NCBI GenBank assembly: GCA_900079765.1
Contig: LT599017.1
Location: 62,001-126,000, forward strand
Origin: an uncultured Eubacteriales bacterium
GTDB lineage: Bacteria > Bacillota > Clostridia > Oscillospirales > Oscillospiraceae
DNA: 64,000 bases
Reading direction: 5' to 3'
Of this stretch, positions 37,141-45,051 are shown piece by piece. The notes beneath the pieces were generated by a model. It was given only the letters and a program-made list of their open reading frames with translations. It did no database searches and had not been told where the DNA came from. The stretch's first letter is position 1; each line of letters begins with the position of its first letter. The position numbers and the translations under genes are program-made.

Positions 37141-37176
37141 CCACGGCCAGCCTGAAAGGGCTGGCCGTGGTTTTCT
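37141..37176 (+). terminator. Terminator of the second collagen-like gene
   Basis: Stem CCACGGCCAGCC / GGCTGGCCGTGG with a short loop and TTTT, 13 bp after the stop. Confidence 0.9.
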
Positions 37177-37496
37177 AGGAAGTTCATTTTGTACGTACTC
37201 TAAGAGCCTGGCTGAGTTAAGACAGAATAACCATCAAGGGATTAGCTTTTATTGCTTTATGTCTTCCACTCTCCCACTTGGCGCATGCTGACTGGAGTAA
37301 TTTATTTACGGAGTTGTACGCCCTGCGGACGGATATCAAGAGGCGTGGTTCTTACTTGGTTTTGATTTCACAACTTGTGATACGATACAATATACTATGA
37401 ATGCGGAGGCAAAAAATGGCCGACCTCTTATTGCCGTGGTGTACTTTTTCGCCTTATATTTATTAATTTGTGGGTGTATTATTAGGAGGAAATAGC
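37177..37496 (+). promoter_or_regulatory. Intergenic region with a palindrome before the HTH gene
   Basis: 320 bp without a gene. It holds a perfect palindrome TCACAA-C-TTGTGA (37368-37380) followed by TATACT (about 37391-37396), a likely operator and -10 box of the HTH gene at 37497. A degenerate copy of the R-unit terminator (CTCCCACTTGG...GACTGGAG) may lie near 37272-37297. Confidence 0.4.
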
Positions 37497-37709
37497 ATGC
37501 TGAGTGAAAAAATACGAATAGTGCTGATTAAACGGGGTAATATTTCAAAGGCAGAGCTGGCCCGGAGGCTGGGCACATCCCAGCAGAATCTATACAACAA
37601 AATGAAACGCGATAATTTCACCGAGAAGGACTTGGCTGCTATTGCAGCTGCACTCGACTGCAATCTTAAAATTAACTTTGTACTTAAAGATACCCGAGAG
37701 CGTGTATAA
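37497..37709 (+). CDS. Small HTH DNA-binding protein
   Basis: A 70-residue Cro/CI-type regulator: LSEKIRIVLIKRGNISKAEL, ARRLGTSQQNLYNKMKRDNF, then a closing DCNLKINFVLKDT. The start follows an excellent TTAGGAGGAAATAGC; an ATG nine codons earlier has none. The palindrome upstream (37368) is a plausible autoregulatory site. It faces the pseudogene on the other strand. Confidence 0.8.
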   Translation: MLSEKIRIVLIKRGNISKAELARRLGTSQQNLYNKMKRDNFTEKDLAAIAAALDCNLKINFVLKDTRERV

Positions 37710-37712
37710 AAG

Positions 37713-37933
37713 CCCATGCTGGCTAATTCATCCAGTGCTTTGCGGGAAGTAGTAATGATGCACGATGCCAATGCCATAAGTTGTTTATGCTAATACCGCA
37801 TGGAAAACCCTCTTTCAAAGCCCCAATCGGATATTCTGGAAGGACCACTTAGCTTGCCAGTAGAATGAGAGTGGCCCTGTACTGACACCATAATCCTTTG
37901 GGGTTGGCTTTCTGTATTTCCTTTTCCTCCAAT
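37713..37933 (-). pseudogene. Rearranged copy of the replication-initiator-like HTH gene, with an inverted inner segment
   Basis: Compared with the intact gene at 39646-40314, this copy keeps the HTH-coding part (reading ALASCIITTSRKALDELASMG) at 37713-37780 and the 5' leader with GGAGGAAAAGGAA at 37905-37933, where the start codon ATG has become ATA. Between them, about 37783-37898, the sequence matches the intact gene only when reversed: the stretch with GAAAGAGGGTTTTCC and AAAGGATTATGG runs the other way round. The C-terminal half is missing. It cannot code a working protein. Confidence 0.7.
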
Positions 37934-37937
37934 ATTA

Positions 37938-37975
37938 AGGACGGCGTCTGCTGTCCTACCAGCAGACGCCGTCCT
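37938..37975. repeat. Hairpin repeat H, copy A
   Basis: Perfect 16-bp arms AGGACGGCGTCTGCTG / CAGCAGACGCCGTCCT with loop TCCTAC. Same element as at 40335 and 42260, with paired base changes. Confidence 0.75.
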
Positions 37976-38423
37976 GTGTGTATGTTTAATCTATAAATTT
38001 GACAAAATGCATTAAGACAGTTTGTTTGCCAAACTCGCCCGTCTTCGAAGTCCAACTCAAAATTGTGCGGGACTGCAGCCGGGCAGTTGTCAGGTCGTGC
38101 CGCTCCCACAGTACGTCCAAAAGTAGGTCTCTGCCTGTCAAAGGGGGGCAGTACATCGTCGTTCAGGGCCGGATCCTCTGCGTGCTACGAAAGGAGTAGG
38201 CACAGACGCCCGAAAGGGCAACGCTCAGGCCAAGGCGAAAGGGGAATCATTATTAGCCCTCCATGCTATGGAGCCAGTGCTTTGGGGTAAGGGGCAATCT
38301 CCCGTATCCTCCTGGCTGGTCAAATCAAGCCCTATCAAAAGGGAATGTAAATATAGGCGAGGTGGGCACCAGACCAGGGATTTATCGTCCGTTCTGAGGC
38401 TTTACTTATAGTATTTAATTCGT
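37976..38423. other. Gene-free stretch with structured segments
   Basis: No convincing gene. Rightward it can fold into a GNRA-type hairpin GCCC-GAAA-GGGC (38208-38219) next to GTGCTAC/GTAGGCAC (38182-38203) and a CTCCAT-GCT-ATGGAG hairpin (38259-38273). The segment CCCGAAAGGGCAACGCTCAGG recalls parts of known riboswitches only loosely. Possibly a decayed structured RNA or intron remnant. Confidence 0.3.
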
Positions 38424-38612
38424 AATAGCTTTTGCTTATTATTTTAACATTTGTTGGGCATCATAATGCTTGCAAAGGGCAGTTTGCTTTTTCGTTTCAT
38501 CCTCTTTGTTTGGTCGGACGTCAGGGGGCAGGCGTCCGGCCTTTTTCTATGCTCTATAGGATAAAGCAACGCCCCTGGGGATTGCCTTGGGGGCGGTTGT
38601 TTTTTTGATGTG
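38424..38612 (+). repeat. Repeat Q, copy 1 (about 190 nt, ends in two terminators)
   Basis: Closely alike to 48440-48632. Shared blocks: TTTGCTTATTATTTTAA, TTCATCCTCTTTGTT, GGCGTCCGGCCTTTTT and CGCCCCTGGGGATTG. It ends with two consecutive terminators, GGACG...CGTCCGGCCTTTTT and CGCCCC...GGGGGCG followed by GTTGTTTTTTT. No protein frame. Could encode a small RNA or be the duplicated 3' end of a lost gene. Confidence 0.5.
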
Positions 38613-38686
38613 CTTTTTTTATGTAATCATGCCTTAACATTGAAAGCAAGGTCAAATCTACAACGCCCTGACCTTTCCAAACATTA

Positions 38687-38791
38687 CACCAACCTAAATA
38701 TACTATAAATGTTGCAGATTGCATATTGTACCTCTCTCGTGCATCTGCCATACCCCCCAGTCGGCACAATGCTGAGTGGAGGGTTATTTAC
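38687..38791 (+). repeat. Repeat R unit, copy 2
   Basis: Contains CCAACCTAAATATACTATAAA, then about 60 nt, then a terminator-like hairpin CCCCCAGTCGG...CTGAGTGGAGGG and TTATTTA. Diverged member of the R family. Confidence 0.5.
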
Positions 38792-38812
38792 TCATCACTG
38801 ACGTTCACGCAT

Positions 38813-38915
38813 TATACCCAACCGGAATATACTACTATTGGGAAGAGCATATCGAAACGTTTACCCCTTGCCAAAGTGCCCCACTCGGCTCATTGCCGGG
38901 TGGGGCACTTATTTT
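38813..38915 (+). repeat. Repeat R unit, copy 3
   Basis: TTCACGCATT...CCCAACCGGAATATACTA, then about 55 nt, then the best hairpin of the family: GTGCCCCACTCGG / CCGGGTGGGGCAC (38876-38908) followed by TTATTTT. Looks like a complete promoter-to-terminator small-RNA gene with a product of about 80-90 nt. Confidence 0.6.
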
Positions 38916-38932
38916 CGTTTATTTCACATGTC

Positions 38933-39021
38933 GCAAAAGTTGAAATATACATGAAAGTGCAGCATTTGTTTCTCTTCATATATTCCACGCCCCCATTCGG
39001 TTAATCCCGGGAGGGAGGCAT
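38933..39021 (+). repeat. Repeat R unit, copy 4
   Basis: GAAATATACATGAAAGTGC, then 50 nt with TTCATATATTC, then hairpin GCCCCCATTCGG...CCCGGGAGGGAGGC. Its downstream flank (CTATTGCCCGGAC) is shared with copy 6. A small TGAGCA/TGCTCA-TTTT hairpin lies at 39057-39080. Confidence 0.45.
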
Positions 39022-39645
39022 CTAATTGGTCTATTGCCCGGACAGCAGAGCTGGGGTGAGCAAGTCTTACTGCTCATTTTCCCCCAAAGACGCCATGATA
39101 TCTCACATGTTTTGCAATAATAAAAAACCGCAGGATCGTTATATTCAGTGACTAAATCACATAGCAAAACAGCAAAAGGTATACATAACATGAAAAACTA
39201 AAAGAAAACCACCACCTAAATGATTAATTAATCCAAGGCAGTGGCTTTTATGCTACCTAATGCGTTTTATTCCAAGTGGTAAGCAGCATTATAACAAGTG
39301 TGGGCACAGCAATGCAGTATTTGACATTGAGTGGGTTTTCTTCATAAATTTTATCTTATACCGGAAGTTTCTTTTGTTAAACTTAAAAAGGCGTTTTGAG
39401 AAAATGAATGTTCATACTAAGCTAGAGTCGCCGTGCGTTTCCAGCAGATTCACTTTGTGCAATTTGTGCTATACTTGTTTTTATCCGTAACGTATAACCT
39501 ACCGTTATCTAAGTCTTAACTTATGTTTGTTAATTTTGAAAGTACCCCTGACCTTTGAAACTACTTGAAATGTTCTGTAGGGCATCATAAAATGGATTGG
39601 CAAGGGAAAGGAACTGCCCCAGCGCGTGGCTGTCTGTACGATAGC
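39022..39645. other. AT-rich stretch without a gene
   Basis: About 620 bp with no supportable gene; one 76-codon rightward frame (39260-39490) has no ribosome site and a poor composition. Contains a weak hairpin AAAACCAC...GTGGCTTTT near 39204-39252. Probably decayed DNA. Confidence 0.4.
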
Positions 39646-40314
39646 TTACCAGCACAGGGAAGGAAGGAGCGTAAAGAGGACCCGCCCCACATTAAACGGG
39701 GCGCTCTGGGCCGTGTGAGCGGTCACAGAGCTGACACAGAGGAAAAAGTAAGAGTTGTTGCTATGGGCCTTGTTCGCTTTGATACAGAGCTGGGCAAGAA
39801 TGATTCCGGTACCCGTCAGTGCCTTCAGGGCGCGGCAGGCCGTGGAGATTGCCATCCACAGCTCCTTGCTGATCCGGTTGAGGCTAGGGAAGGCCCTGGT
39901 GCCGTTCCCGGCCCGCAGGTAAAGATAAAGGCAGAGCACAAACGTGCTGTTCTTCAGCGCGTGGCCAAAGAGATCCCGAGGTATGAGGGTATAGCCGCCG
40001 TCAAACTTTAAATCACAATGGTAGGTGTATTGATCGTACACCAGGCGATTTAGCTTTTCATCGTATCTGTAGTGTCTGCAACGGGTTATGTATCCGCTCG
40101 ATTCCAACTCATCAAGTGCTTTGCGGGCAGTTGTAATGGTGCATGACGCCAATGCCGCGAGTTGTTTCAGGCTCTTACGGCAGGCACCGAAAGGATTATG
40201 GTGGCCGTACAGAGCCACTCCCATCCTCCGGGCGCTGAAGCTGAGTGATCCGTCCAGGATGAGCTGATTGGGGACTTTAAAAGAGGGTTTTCCATAACGG
40301 TGGCTTTTCCGCAT
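39646..40314 (-). CDS. Replication-initiator-like helix-turn-helix protein
   Basis: A 222-residue protein. The start MRKSHRYGKPSFKVPNQLIL follows GGAGGAAAAGGAA; an ATG five codons earlier sits on that site and is rejected. The first winged helix is LSFSARRMGVALYG plus LKQLAALASCTITTARKALDEL (about 30-75), and a second HTH-like block is FPSLNRISKELWMAISTACRAL (about 135-160). The type is that of RepA-N/HTH_36 proteins common in Clostridia mobile elements. Hairpin H copy B lies just upstream in its leader. A broken, partly inverted copy lies at 37713. Confidence 0.65.
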   Translation of the reverse strand: MRKSHRYGKPSFKVPNQLILDGSLSFSARRMGVALYGHHNPFGACRKSLKQLAALASCTITTARKALDELESSGYITRCRHYRYDEKLNRLVYDQYTYHCDLKFDGGYTLIPRDLFGHALKNSTFVLCLYLYLRAGNGTRAFPSLNRISKELWMAISTACRALKALTGTGIILAQLCIKANKAHSNNSYFFLCVSSVTAHTAQSAPFNVGRVLFTLLPSLCW

Positions 40315-40334
40315 TTCCTTTTCCTCCAATATTA

Positions 40335-40372
40335 AGGAAGGCGTCCGCTGTGCTACCAGCGGACGCCTTCCT
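40335..40372. repeat. Hairpin repeat H, copy B
   Basis: Perfect arms AGGAAGGCGTCCGCTG / CAGCGGACGCCTTCCT with loop TGCTAC, 20 bp upstream of the HTH gene's start region, hence in its mRNA leader. Confidence 0.75.
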
Positions 40373-40476
40373 GTCTTTAAATGTTTAGTTATAGCTCAAG
40401 CTCGGTATCTACCTGGGCAGTGGTAGGTAAATTTGATAATAGTACCGCCTGGGTTCAAGACAGCGCTATTTCCATG

Positions 40477-40857
40477 TTAGGTAGTGGCGGACAAATAACA
40501 AAATGATTGAGGGGGATAAGATATACCGAAGTCTGCAAGCACTTTGGGTTCAGAGTAAGGAATTATTGCACCGAGCTTATATGCAACCGCGGTTTTCTTT
40601 CCCTTATAATATTTTTTATAAAACTCATATGATATTCCTGCGGCATCCTTTGTTGAGTGCCAAACATCACTGACATCTCCAACAATAATATCTTCAACCA
40701 GGGCCTCCGCTACGACTCGCATAACTGGTGCCGTAGAATAGATTACAATTTTATCAATAGTTTCCTTGCACCGTACTTTGCGGAACTCAAATTGCTTTTT
40801 ACCGCTGAGAATATTCTCAACATGTTGTGGATTAATGGATAATAACATTTTGCACAT
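40477..40857 (-). CDS. ASCH (PUA-like) domain protein
   Basis: A 126-residue protein with the ASCH beta-barrel pattern: MLLSINPQHVENILSGKKQF, EFRK, IVIYSTAPVMRVVAEALVED, and WHSTKDAAGISYEFYKKYYKGKK. ASCH domains bind RNA or modified bases and occur beside GNATs and in defence regions. The start ATG at 40857 is 9 nt after GGAGG; an ATG six bases earlier is also possible. It overlaps the 3' end of the GNAT-like gene by 26 bp, so the two are coupled. Confidence 0.8.
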   Translation of the reverse strand: MCKMLLSINPQHVENILSGKKQFEFRKVRCKETIDKIVIYSTAPVMRVVAEALVEDIIVGDVSDVWHSTKDAAGISYEFYKKYYKGKKTAVAYKLGAIIPYSEPKVLADFGISYPPQSFCYLSATT

Positions 40858-41914
40858 CGACATTGCCCTCCAAAAGGATTTCTTTAAACTGAGCGGGGGA
40901 GAGCTGCACATTCGCGGGGTATTGGTTTTGCGTTGCCCAATATCCGTTCTTGGCTAGCCAGTCCATATTTATGTTGTTCCCGCCTCCAAAGTACCCATAG
41001 TAAAGCATTTCTATAACGACCATATGTTTCTCTGTTTGATATTTATTCTGCATATCGTGTTTGTTAAAAACAGATTTATTTCCAATCCGTTCCAACAGCT
41101 CATCAAAGGGTAATAAATATCTTCCATTTTTCTTGACGCAAATAATATTAGTCACCATACAGTATGAAGTTAGGCAGGATTTATATCTTGGCTTTTGCCC
41201 ATCCTCTTTTGTATGCCGTCGATAGATAAAAATAGGTTCACCGACCTGATAATGTGGGGAGAATTGCGAACCAACATATACTTTGCTTATTCCGTTCGCA
41301 GCGGAGAGCTCCATACTCTCTTGCATTGTCCGGCTCAGTTCAGAATACGGGAATAGCGTATCATGATAATAATCGTTTACAATTAAGTATCCGGCTTTTT
41401 TAAAAGACGGATTAATAAAAGGGAATGACTTGAATGGGTCGCTGTAATCCACGGCAAAACGACTTTTCAAGTAAACACTCTCGCCGTTTGCTTTATGTCC
41501 AACTACGCGAAAACCAAACCGCACTAATTGAGATACAAGTAGTGAGTGTTTCTCAAATACAGTTACATAAATTTCAGGTTCTTGGCTTTTTCGCCAATCC
41601 CATAATGCAAGGCCGAGTGCCCCCTCACCGAGCCGTTGTCCTTGATAGCGTTCCGCCAGTTTGAGCGTACCAATTTTCTTGCGCCGAATGGCAGGCAAGG
41701 TAAATTCAACTAGCTTTATAGGCTCATCCTCAGATTTAAGGTAGACAAAAGCGCCTAATCCCTCTTCATCATTGAATACTAACGCAGTAGAACCACTGCG
41801 CGCCTTGTTCTGATACCATTGCGAAAACTTAGGGTAATCAGATTTGAGCGTGTCAAAAAAGGGATCGTCGAGATCTATTTCAGCAAATTTTTTAAATTGG
41901 AATTTGCCGGGCAT
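40832..41914 (-). CDS. GNAT-like protein with C-terminal PUA/EVE-like part
   Basis: A 360-residue protein. Residues about 45-150 form a GNAT fold (ALVFNDEEGLGAFVYLKSED, KLAERYQGQRLGEGALGLAL, TVFEKHSLLVSQLVRFGFRVVG). Residues about 200-340 (SPHYQVGEPIFIYRRHT, SCLTSYCMVTNIICV, NINMDWLAKNGYWATQNQYP) look like an ASCH/EVE-type RNA-binding barrel. It overlaps the ASCH gene. A 24-bp palindrome covers its likely -10 box, the pattern of an autoregulated toxin-antitoxin operon; this role is inference. Confidence 0.7.
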   Translation of the reverse strand: MPGKFQFKKFAEIDLDDPFFDTLKSDYPKFSQWYQNKARSGSTALVFNDEEGLGAFVYLKSEDEPIKLVEFTLPAIRRKKIGTLKLAERYQGQRLGEGALGLALWDWRKSQEPEIYVTVFEKHSLLVSQLVRFGFRVVGHKANGESVYLKSRFAVDYSDPFKSFPFINPSFKKAGYLIVNDYYHDTLFPYSELSRTMQESMELSAANGISKVYVGSQFSPHYQVGEPIFIYRRHTKEDGQKPRYKSCLTSYCMVTNIICVKKNGRYLLPFDELLERIGNKSVFNKHDMQNKYQTEKHMVVIEMLYYGYFGGGNNINMDWLAKNGYWATQNQYPANVQLSPAQFKEILLEGNVDVQNVIIH

Positions 41915-41974
41915 CTTATTCCCTCCTCAATCTGTGCTGGAAAGGGTAACGCCACTGTCAATTTAGTTGCTCAT

Positions 41975-41998
41975 TTATGTGATAAGTATATCACATAA
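41975..41998. promoter_or_regulatory. Perfect palindrome over the -10 box of the GNAT-ASCH operon
   Basis: Arms TTATGTGATA and TATCACATAA with a 4-nt spacer. Read leftward the centre is TATACT, a -10 box about 70 bp before the GNAT-like gene. Confidence 0.65.
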
Positions 41999-42259
41999 AG
42001 CTTTTCGCGTACAGGCTTTTAATTTTATAGACATCGCCTTTTTTTCTGTTGATGGGTCATTTAGGTCACCTTATTAGTTAAACCCTCCCTCATAAAATTG
42101 TATCTACTTTTGTTCACTATAAAAAGGGCACTTCTGAAGGTTTATATGTACGCTGCCTATAGTGGGTGATTTGAGACTCGTTCAGATTTAATAAAATTTC
42201 ACAGGCAGATTGCCTTGCGGGCGTTGTAAGCATCTCTGACGGGCTATCAGCTATTAGAT

Positions 42260-42291
42260 AAGGCGTCCGCTGTGCTACCAGCGGACGCCTT
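42260..42291. repeat. Hairpin repeat H, copy C
   Basis: Arms AAGGCGTCCGCTG / CAGCGGACGCCTT with loop TGCTAC, 30 bp after the stop of the membrane protein gene at 42322 in the leftward direction. Could serve as its 3' hairpin. Confidence 0.6.
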
Positions 42292-42321
42292 CCTGTCTTT
42301 ATGTTCAGTGTTAGAATCATG

Positions 42322-42933
42322 TTAGACGATTTCAAATGTAACCAGGTAAAACTGCCTGGGCGTTTCCCTCTGCGCAAGAAAGGGGCAAGGCTCCTTACAC
42401 TTCTTACAGCGTTTCCCCGTCATGGCCGCGCAGATCGATTTCATATCGGACATATACGCGGGCTTTACGACGATGTCTCTTGCATTCTGCATCCGCCTAA
42501 GCCGATGCAGCACGGTATCATGGGTCAAGGTCTTATATCTGCCCGGCTCCAGCGCGGCCGGCAATCTATTCTGCTCGGCCACGAGATCCTTCAGGAGTGT
42601 TTTGCAGTCAGGCAGCTCCTTCTGTTTCGCCACCCTGCGCTGATATATAGTCCACCGCCCGGGAAGTAATCTGACGGAATAGAAATTAGGCGTGAGTATC
42701 CTGGTTAAGTAGCGAGGGTGTCCATGCCGGGATGTCATGAACAGAATTGCCATTAGGAGCACCCACATAAATGCTAAGTCGACCAGGACCAGCGCTATGC
42801 CCGCCCACAGGCCGCTGGCAGGCGCACAAGCGGCCAGCAGGAGGATCACGTATCCCAGCACTATTGGCCATAAAAACGGGTCTACGAGGAGCTGGTGCCA
42901 AATCCGTCGCAAGGTATTAAAACTTTGGTTCAT
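42322..42933 (-). CDS. Membrane protein at the end of the Tad-like locus
   Basis: A 203-residue protein with two hydrophobic segments (about 16-34 and 40-66) and a long cytosolic C-terminal part containing a CKKCKEPC cysteine cluster, possibly a metal site. No family recognised. The ATG overlaps the stop of the DUF4320-like gene, so it belongs to the Tad-like operon as its last gene. Confidence 0.65.
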   Translation of the reverse strand: MNQSFNTLRRIWHQLLVDPFLWPIVLGYVILLLAACAPASGLWAGIALVLVDLAFMWVLLMAILFMTSRHGHPRYLTRILTPNFYSVRLLPGRWTIYQRRVAKQKELPDCKTLLKDLVAEQNRLPAALEPGRYKTLTHDTVLHRLRRMQNARDIVVKPAYMSDMKSICAAMTGKRCKKCKEPCPFLAQRETPRQFYLVTFEIV

Positions 42934-43432
42934 ATGTCGTATGCACCTCCACACGCTGTTGAATGGGTGGCAGAATGCCACCGCCGACAGAAAGAGGGAT
43001 TTTCAATGTCATCGTGGTAGTGAAGTTGAGTTTCCCTCCATCGTTATTGCTTACGGCCATGTGGATATTGTCGAGCTGGACGCCGTTCGTGCGGGTCAGT
43101 GTCGATCCGCTTGCAGTGGCATTTAAGGCCGTCATCATGCTTTCCACGACGGCATCCGTAGATACAACACGGCTCCACGTAATGCCTGTAAAATGCCTGG
43201 CCGCACTTTCGCCCTCACGGACACCGTCATGCACAGAGCCTACGTTACTGGCCGCAACGGCCAGGACCGCAGTATTTGTTTTCTCTTTTATTTGGTCTAC
43301 CGTAGCATAGACATAGTTCACTTGCAGGGCTACCGTTAAGAGGATGATGCAGATGAGCAGGATCGCCGCCCCCTGAGGGGCAATTTCTCCACGTTGCTCC
43401 AGGAGCTTTGCCCTTATTCTTATGAAAGCCAA
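42917..43432 (-). CDS. TadE/TadG-like pseudopilin-type protein
   Basis: A 171-residue membrane protein. A basic N-terminus is followed by GEIAPQGAAILLICIILLTVALQ (about 15-37), the typical single TadE-like helix, then an extracytoplasmic domain. It is related in layout to the DUF4320-type gene next to it and probably is a minor pilin. It overlaps that gene by 13 bp. Confidence 0.65.
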   Translation of the reverse strand: MAFIRIRAKLLEQRGEIAPQGAAILLICIILLTVALQVNYVYATVDQIKEKTNTAVLAVAASNVGSVHDGVREGESAARHFTGITWSRVVSTDAVVESMMTALNATASGSTLTRTNGVQLDNIHMAVSNNDGGKLNFTTTMTLKIPLSVGGGILPPIQQRVEVHTTYEPKF

Positions 43433-43830
43433 TACTGCTCACTCCTTCCGGATACCGTGCTATGCAGGGGAATGGGGATCGATACGATACCACCCAGGCC
43501 GATATATCCGCTGCTTGAAAGGGTCACGTTAAAAGTATTGCCATACTGGATTTTGGAAGTGCCTGAAATATAACTTGCAGATATCTGAAGGTCAGCGGTA
43601 ACGCCGGTGGCAGTTTCCAGCCGCTGCAGCTCAGTATAAACAGCATCATCAACCTTCCCCCGCAGCTCTACATAACGCGCCAACTCCGATGCCATTGAGT
43701 GCAGGCGCATTCCCCGATTCGCCACGCCAATCGCAGAGATAAAGAGCACCATCAAAAAAACAATTAAGAGTAGAATCAAAGCCCCATTGATGGTGAATTC
43801 ACCCCGGTTTTCTTTTAGCTTTTTTATCAT
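43420..43830 (-). CDS. DUF4320-type pseudopilin
   Basis: A 136-residue protein with MIKKLKENRGEFTINGALIL and a hydrophobic helix to about residue 36, then VANRGMRLHSMASELARYVE, the hallmark of DUF4320 proteins in Tad-like conjugation loci. A secreted domain follows. It likely assembles with the neighbouring Tad-like machinery. Confidence 0.72.
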   Translation of the reverse strand: MIKKLKENRGEFTINGALILLLIVFLMVLFISAIGVANRGMRLHSMASELARYVELRGKVDDAVYTELQRLETATGVTADLQISASYISGTSKIQYGNTFNVTLSSSGYIGLGGIVSIPIPLHSTVSGRSEQYWLS

Positions 43831-43897
43831 TATTTGCCCTTTCCTCTTTAGAAGGGGAGGCGGCCCATAGTTGGGCCGCCTCCTGATTCTCTCTGCG

Positions 43898-44152
43898 TTA
43901 GTTGAACAAGCTGGACACTTTGCTCTTCATCATAGACGAAAAATCAGTATTCAGATATGCAACGAGCAAGGAAATCACCAGCGCCGCTACTACGAGGATA
44001 ATGATAAATACCACCGCATGATCCATGATGAAATCGCCTCTCTCTTCCGCCAGTTTGGCGCGGCAGCGATTGGCCACCCCCATTGCGCGAATGGAACGCT
44101 CCGCAATCTTGGCCTTTACCCCATTAATCCAGTTGTTGATGTGATTCTTCAT
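43898..44152 (-). CDS. Small Flp/Tad-type pilin-like protein (DUF6133-like)
   Basis: An 84-residue protein: basic helix MKNHINNWINGVKAKIAERS, then EERGDFIMDHAVVFIIILVV with one membrane helix (about 46-69). Layout of the major pilin of Tad-like clusters in Clostridia elements. The start follows GGAGGAAAAAAAC; the in-frame ATG five codons earlier overlaps that site. Confidence 0.68.
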   Translation of the reverse strand: MKNHINNWINGVKAKIAERSIRAMGVANRCRAKLAEERGDFIMDHAVVFIIILVVAALVISLLVAYLNTDFSSMMKSKVSSLFN

Positions 44153-44175
44153 GTTTTTTTCCTCCATTTTTTTAA

Positions 44176-45036
44176 TTATGCAAACAGTTGTGACAACTGT
44201 TGTGCGATATATGTACCCAGGCCAGCGGCTATCATCAGAGCCATGCCCAAAAAGAGCAAGCCCATATTGAAGTCCAGCTCCCTGGGCCGTTTCTGAAGAG
44301 CCTTGGTAACCTCTTCATTCTGAGATTTGCGGTATTCAGCTGCCAGCATATCGAAATAGATCCGCTGGTCATCCCCGCGATGCACCGCGATCAGGCCGCT
44401 GATAAGCTGGCCAAGCTTTGCACTGGAGACCCTGCCCTCCATAGCTTTAAGGGCTCGTTCGGTGTTGCCGGTGAGGATATCATTGAGAGTGTGGTCGATT
44501 TCGTCGTGCAACGCCGGGCCGCAAACCTTACGATAGGTCTCCAGCATCGCCACTACATCGTGGGTACTGTTTAAGCTCTGCCGTATGGTGCTTGCAAACT
44601 GCGGCAATTCCCGCTCAATCTTCTGCCGTTTCTCGGCCATGAGTTTGTTCAGTTTGTTTCCCTGGCTGTTGTACAGTACGAGACAGGTAATCACGGTAAG
44701 GGCAAGGCCAAATGGCACGGAGAAAGGAACGATCACCAGACACGCTGAAGATGTGATGAGTGCTCTGGCCAACGTCACCGCCTGAAATATTTCCGGGCTT
44801 TCCTGACGGCCCAGGCTCCGAAGCTGCTCCTCAATCCGAATTCGTTTTACTGGCTCAATATCCAGCTTAGGGCAAATCCAGGTCGCAAGCTTTTGTACTG
44901 CCGCCTGAGACTGTGTCAGCGGTTTGGGCATCCGTCTGCGCAGCGCCAGTTCGGCCGAACGGTATATACCGGGCATCGTGGCCGTCATTAGCAAATAGAC
45001 GCCGATGGAAGTTAGAATAAATGCAATCAGTTCCAT
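44176..45036 (-). CDS. Type II secretion F-domain protein, TadC-like
   Basis: A 286-residue inner-membrane protein: an N-terminal helix, two central helices (about 90-125), a cytosolic T2SSF helical domain (LPQFASTIRQSLNSTHDVVA, then AEYRKSQNEEVTKALQKRPR) and a final helix. It is the second platform protein of Tad-type machines. It follows the TadB-like gene by 15 bp. Confidence 0.8.
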   Translation of the reverse strand: MELIAFILTSIGVYLLMTATMPGIYRSAELALRRRMPKPLTQSQAAVQKLATWICPKLDIEPVKRIRIEEQLRSLGRQESPEIFQAVTLARALITSSACLVIVPFSVPFGLALTVITCLVLYNSQGNKLNKLMAEKRQKIERELPQFASTIRQSLNSTHDVVAMLETYRKVCGPALHDEIDHTLNDILTGNTERALKAMEGRVSSAKLGQLISGLIAVHRGDDQRIYFDMLAAEYRKSQNEEVTKALQKRPRELDFNMGLLFLGMALMIAAGLGTYIAQQLSQLFA

Positions 45037-45051
45037 TGTTTATCACCTCCC

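Noticed and set aside
37463-37777. 104-codon leftward frame overlapping the HTH gene
   Set aside because: Only its first ~28 codons match the HTH gene copy; the rest is the mirror of the real rightward HTH gene.
38180-38245. Glycine-riboswitch-like motif (CCGAAAGGGCAA...CTCAGG)
   Set aside because: Spacing between the blocks is far too short and no glycine-related gene follows.
39260-39490. 76-codon rightward frame
   Set aside because: No ribosome site, low-complexity and cysteine-rich tail, lies in decayed AT-rich DNA.
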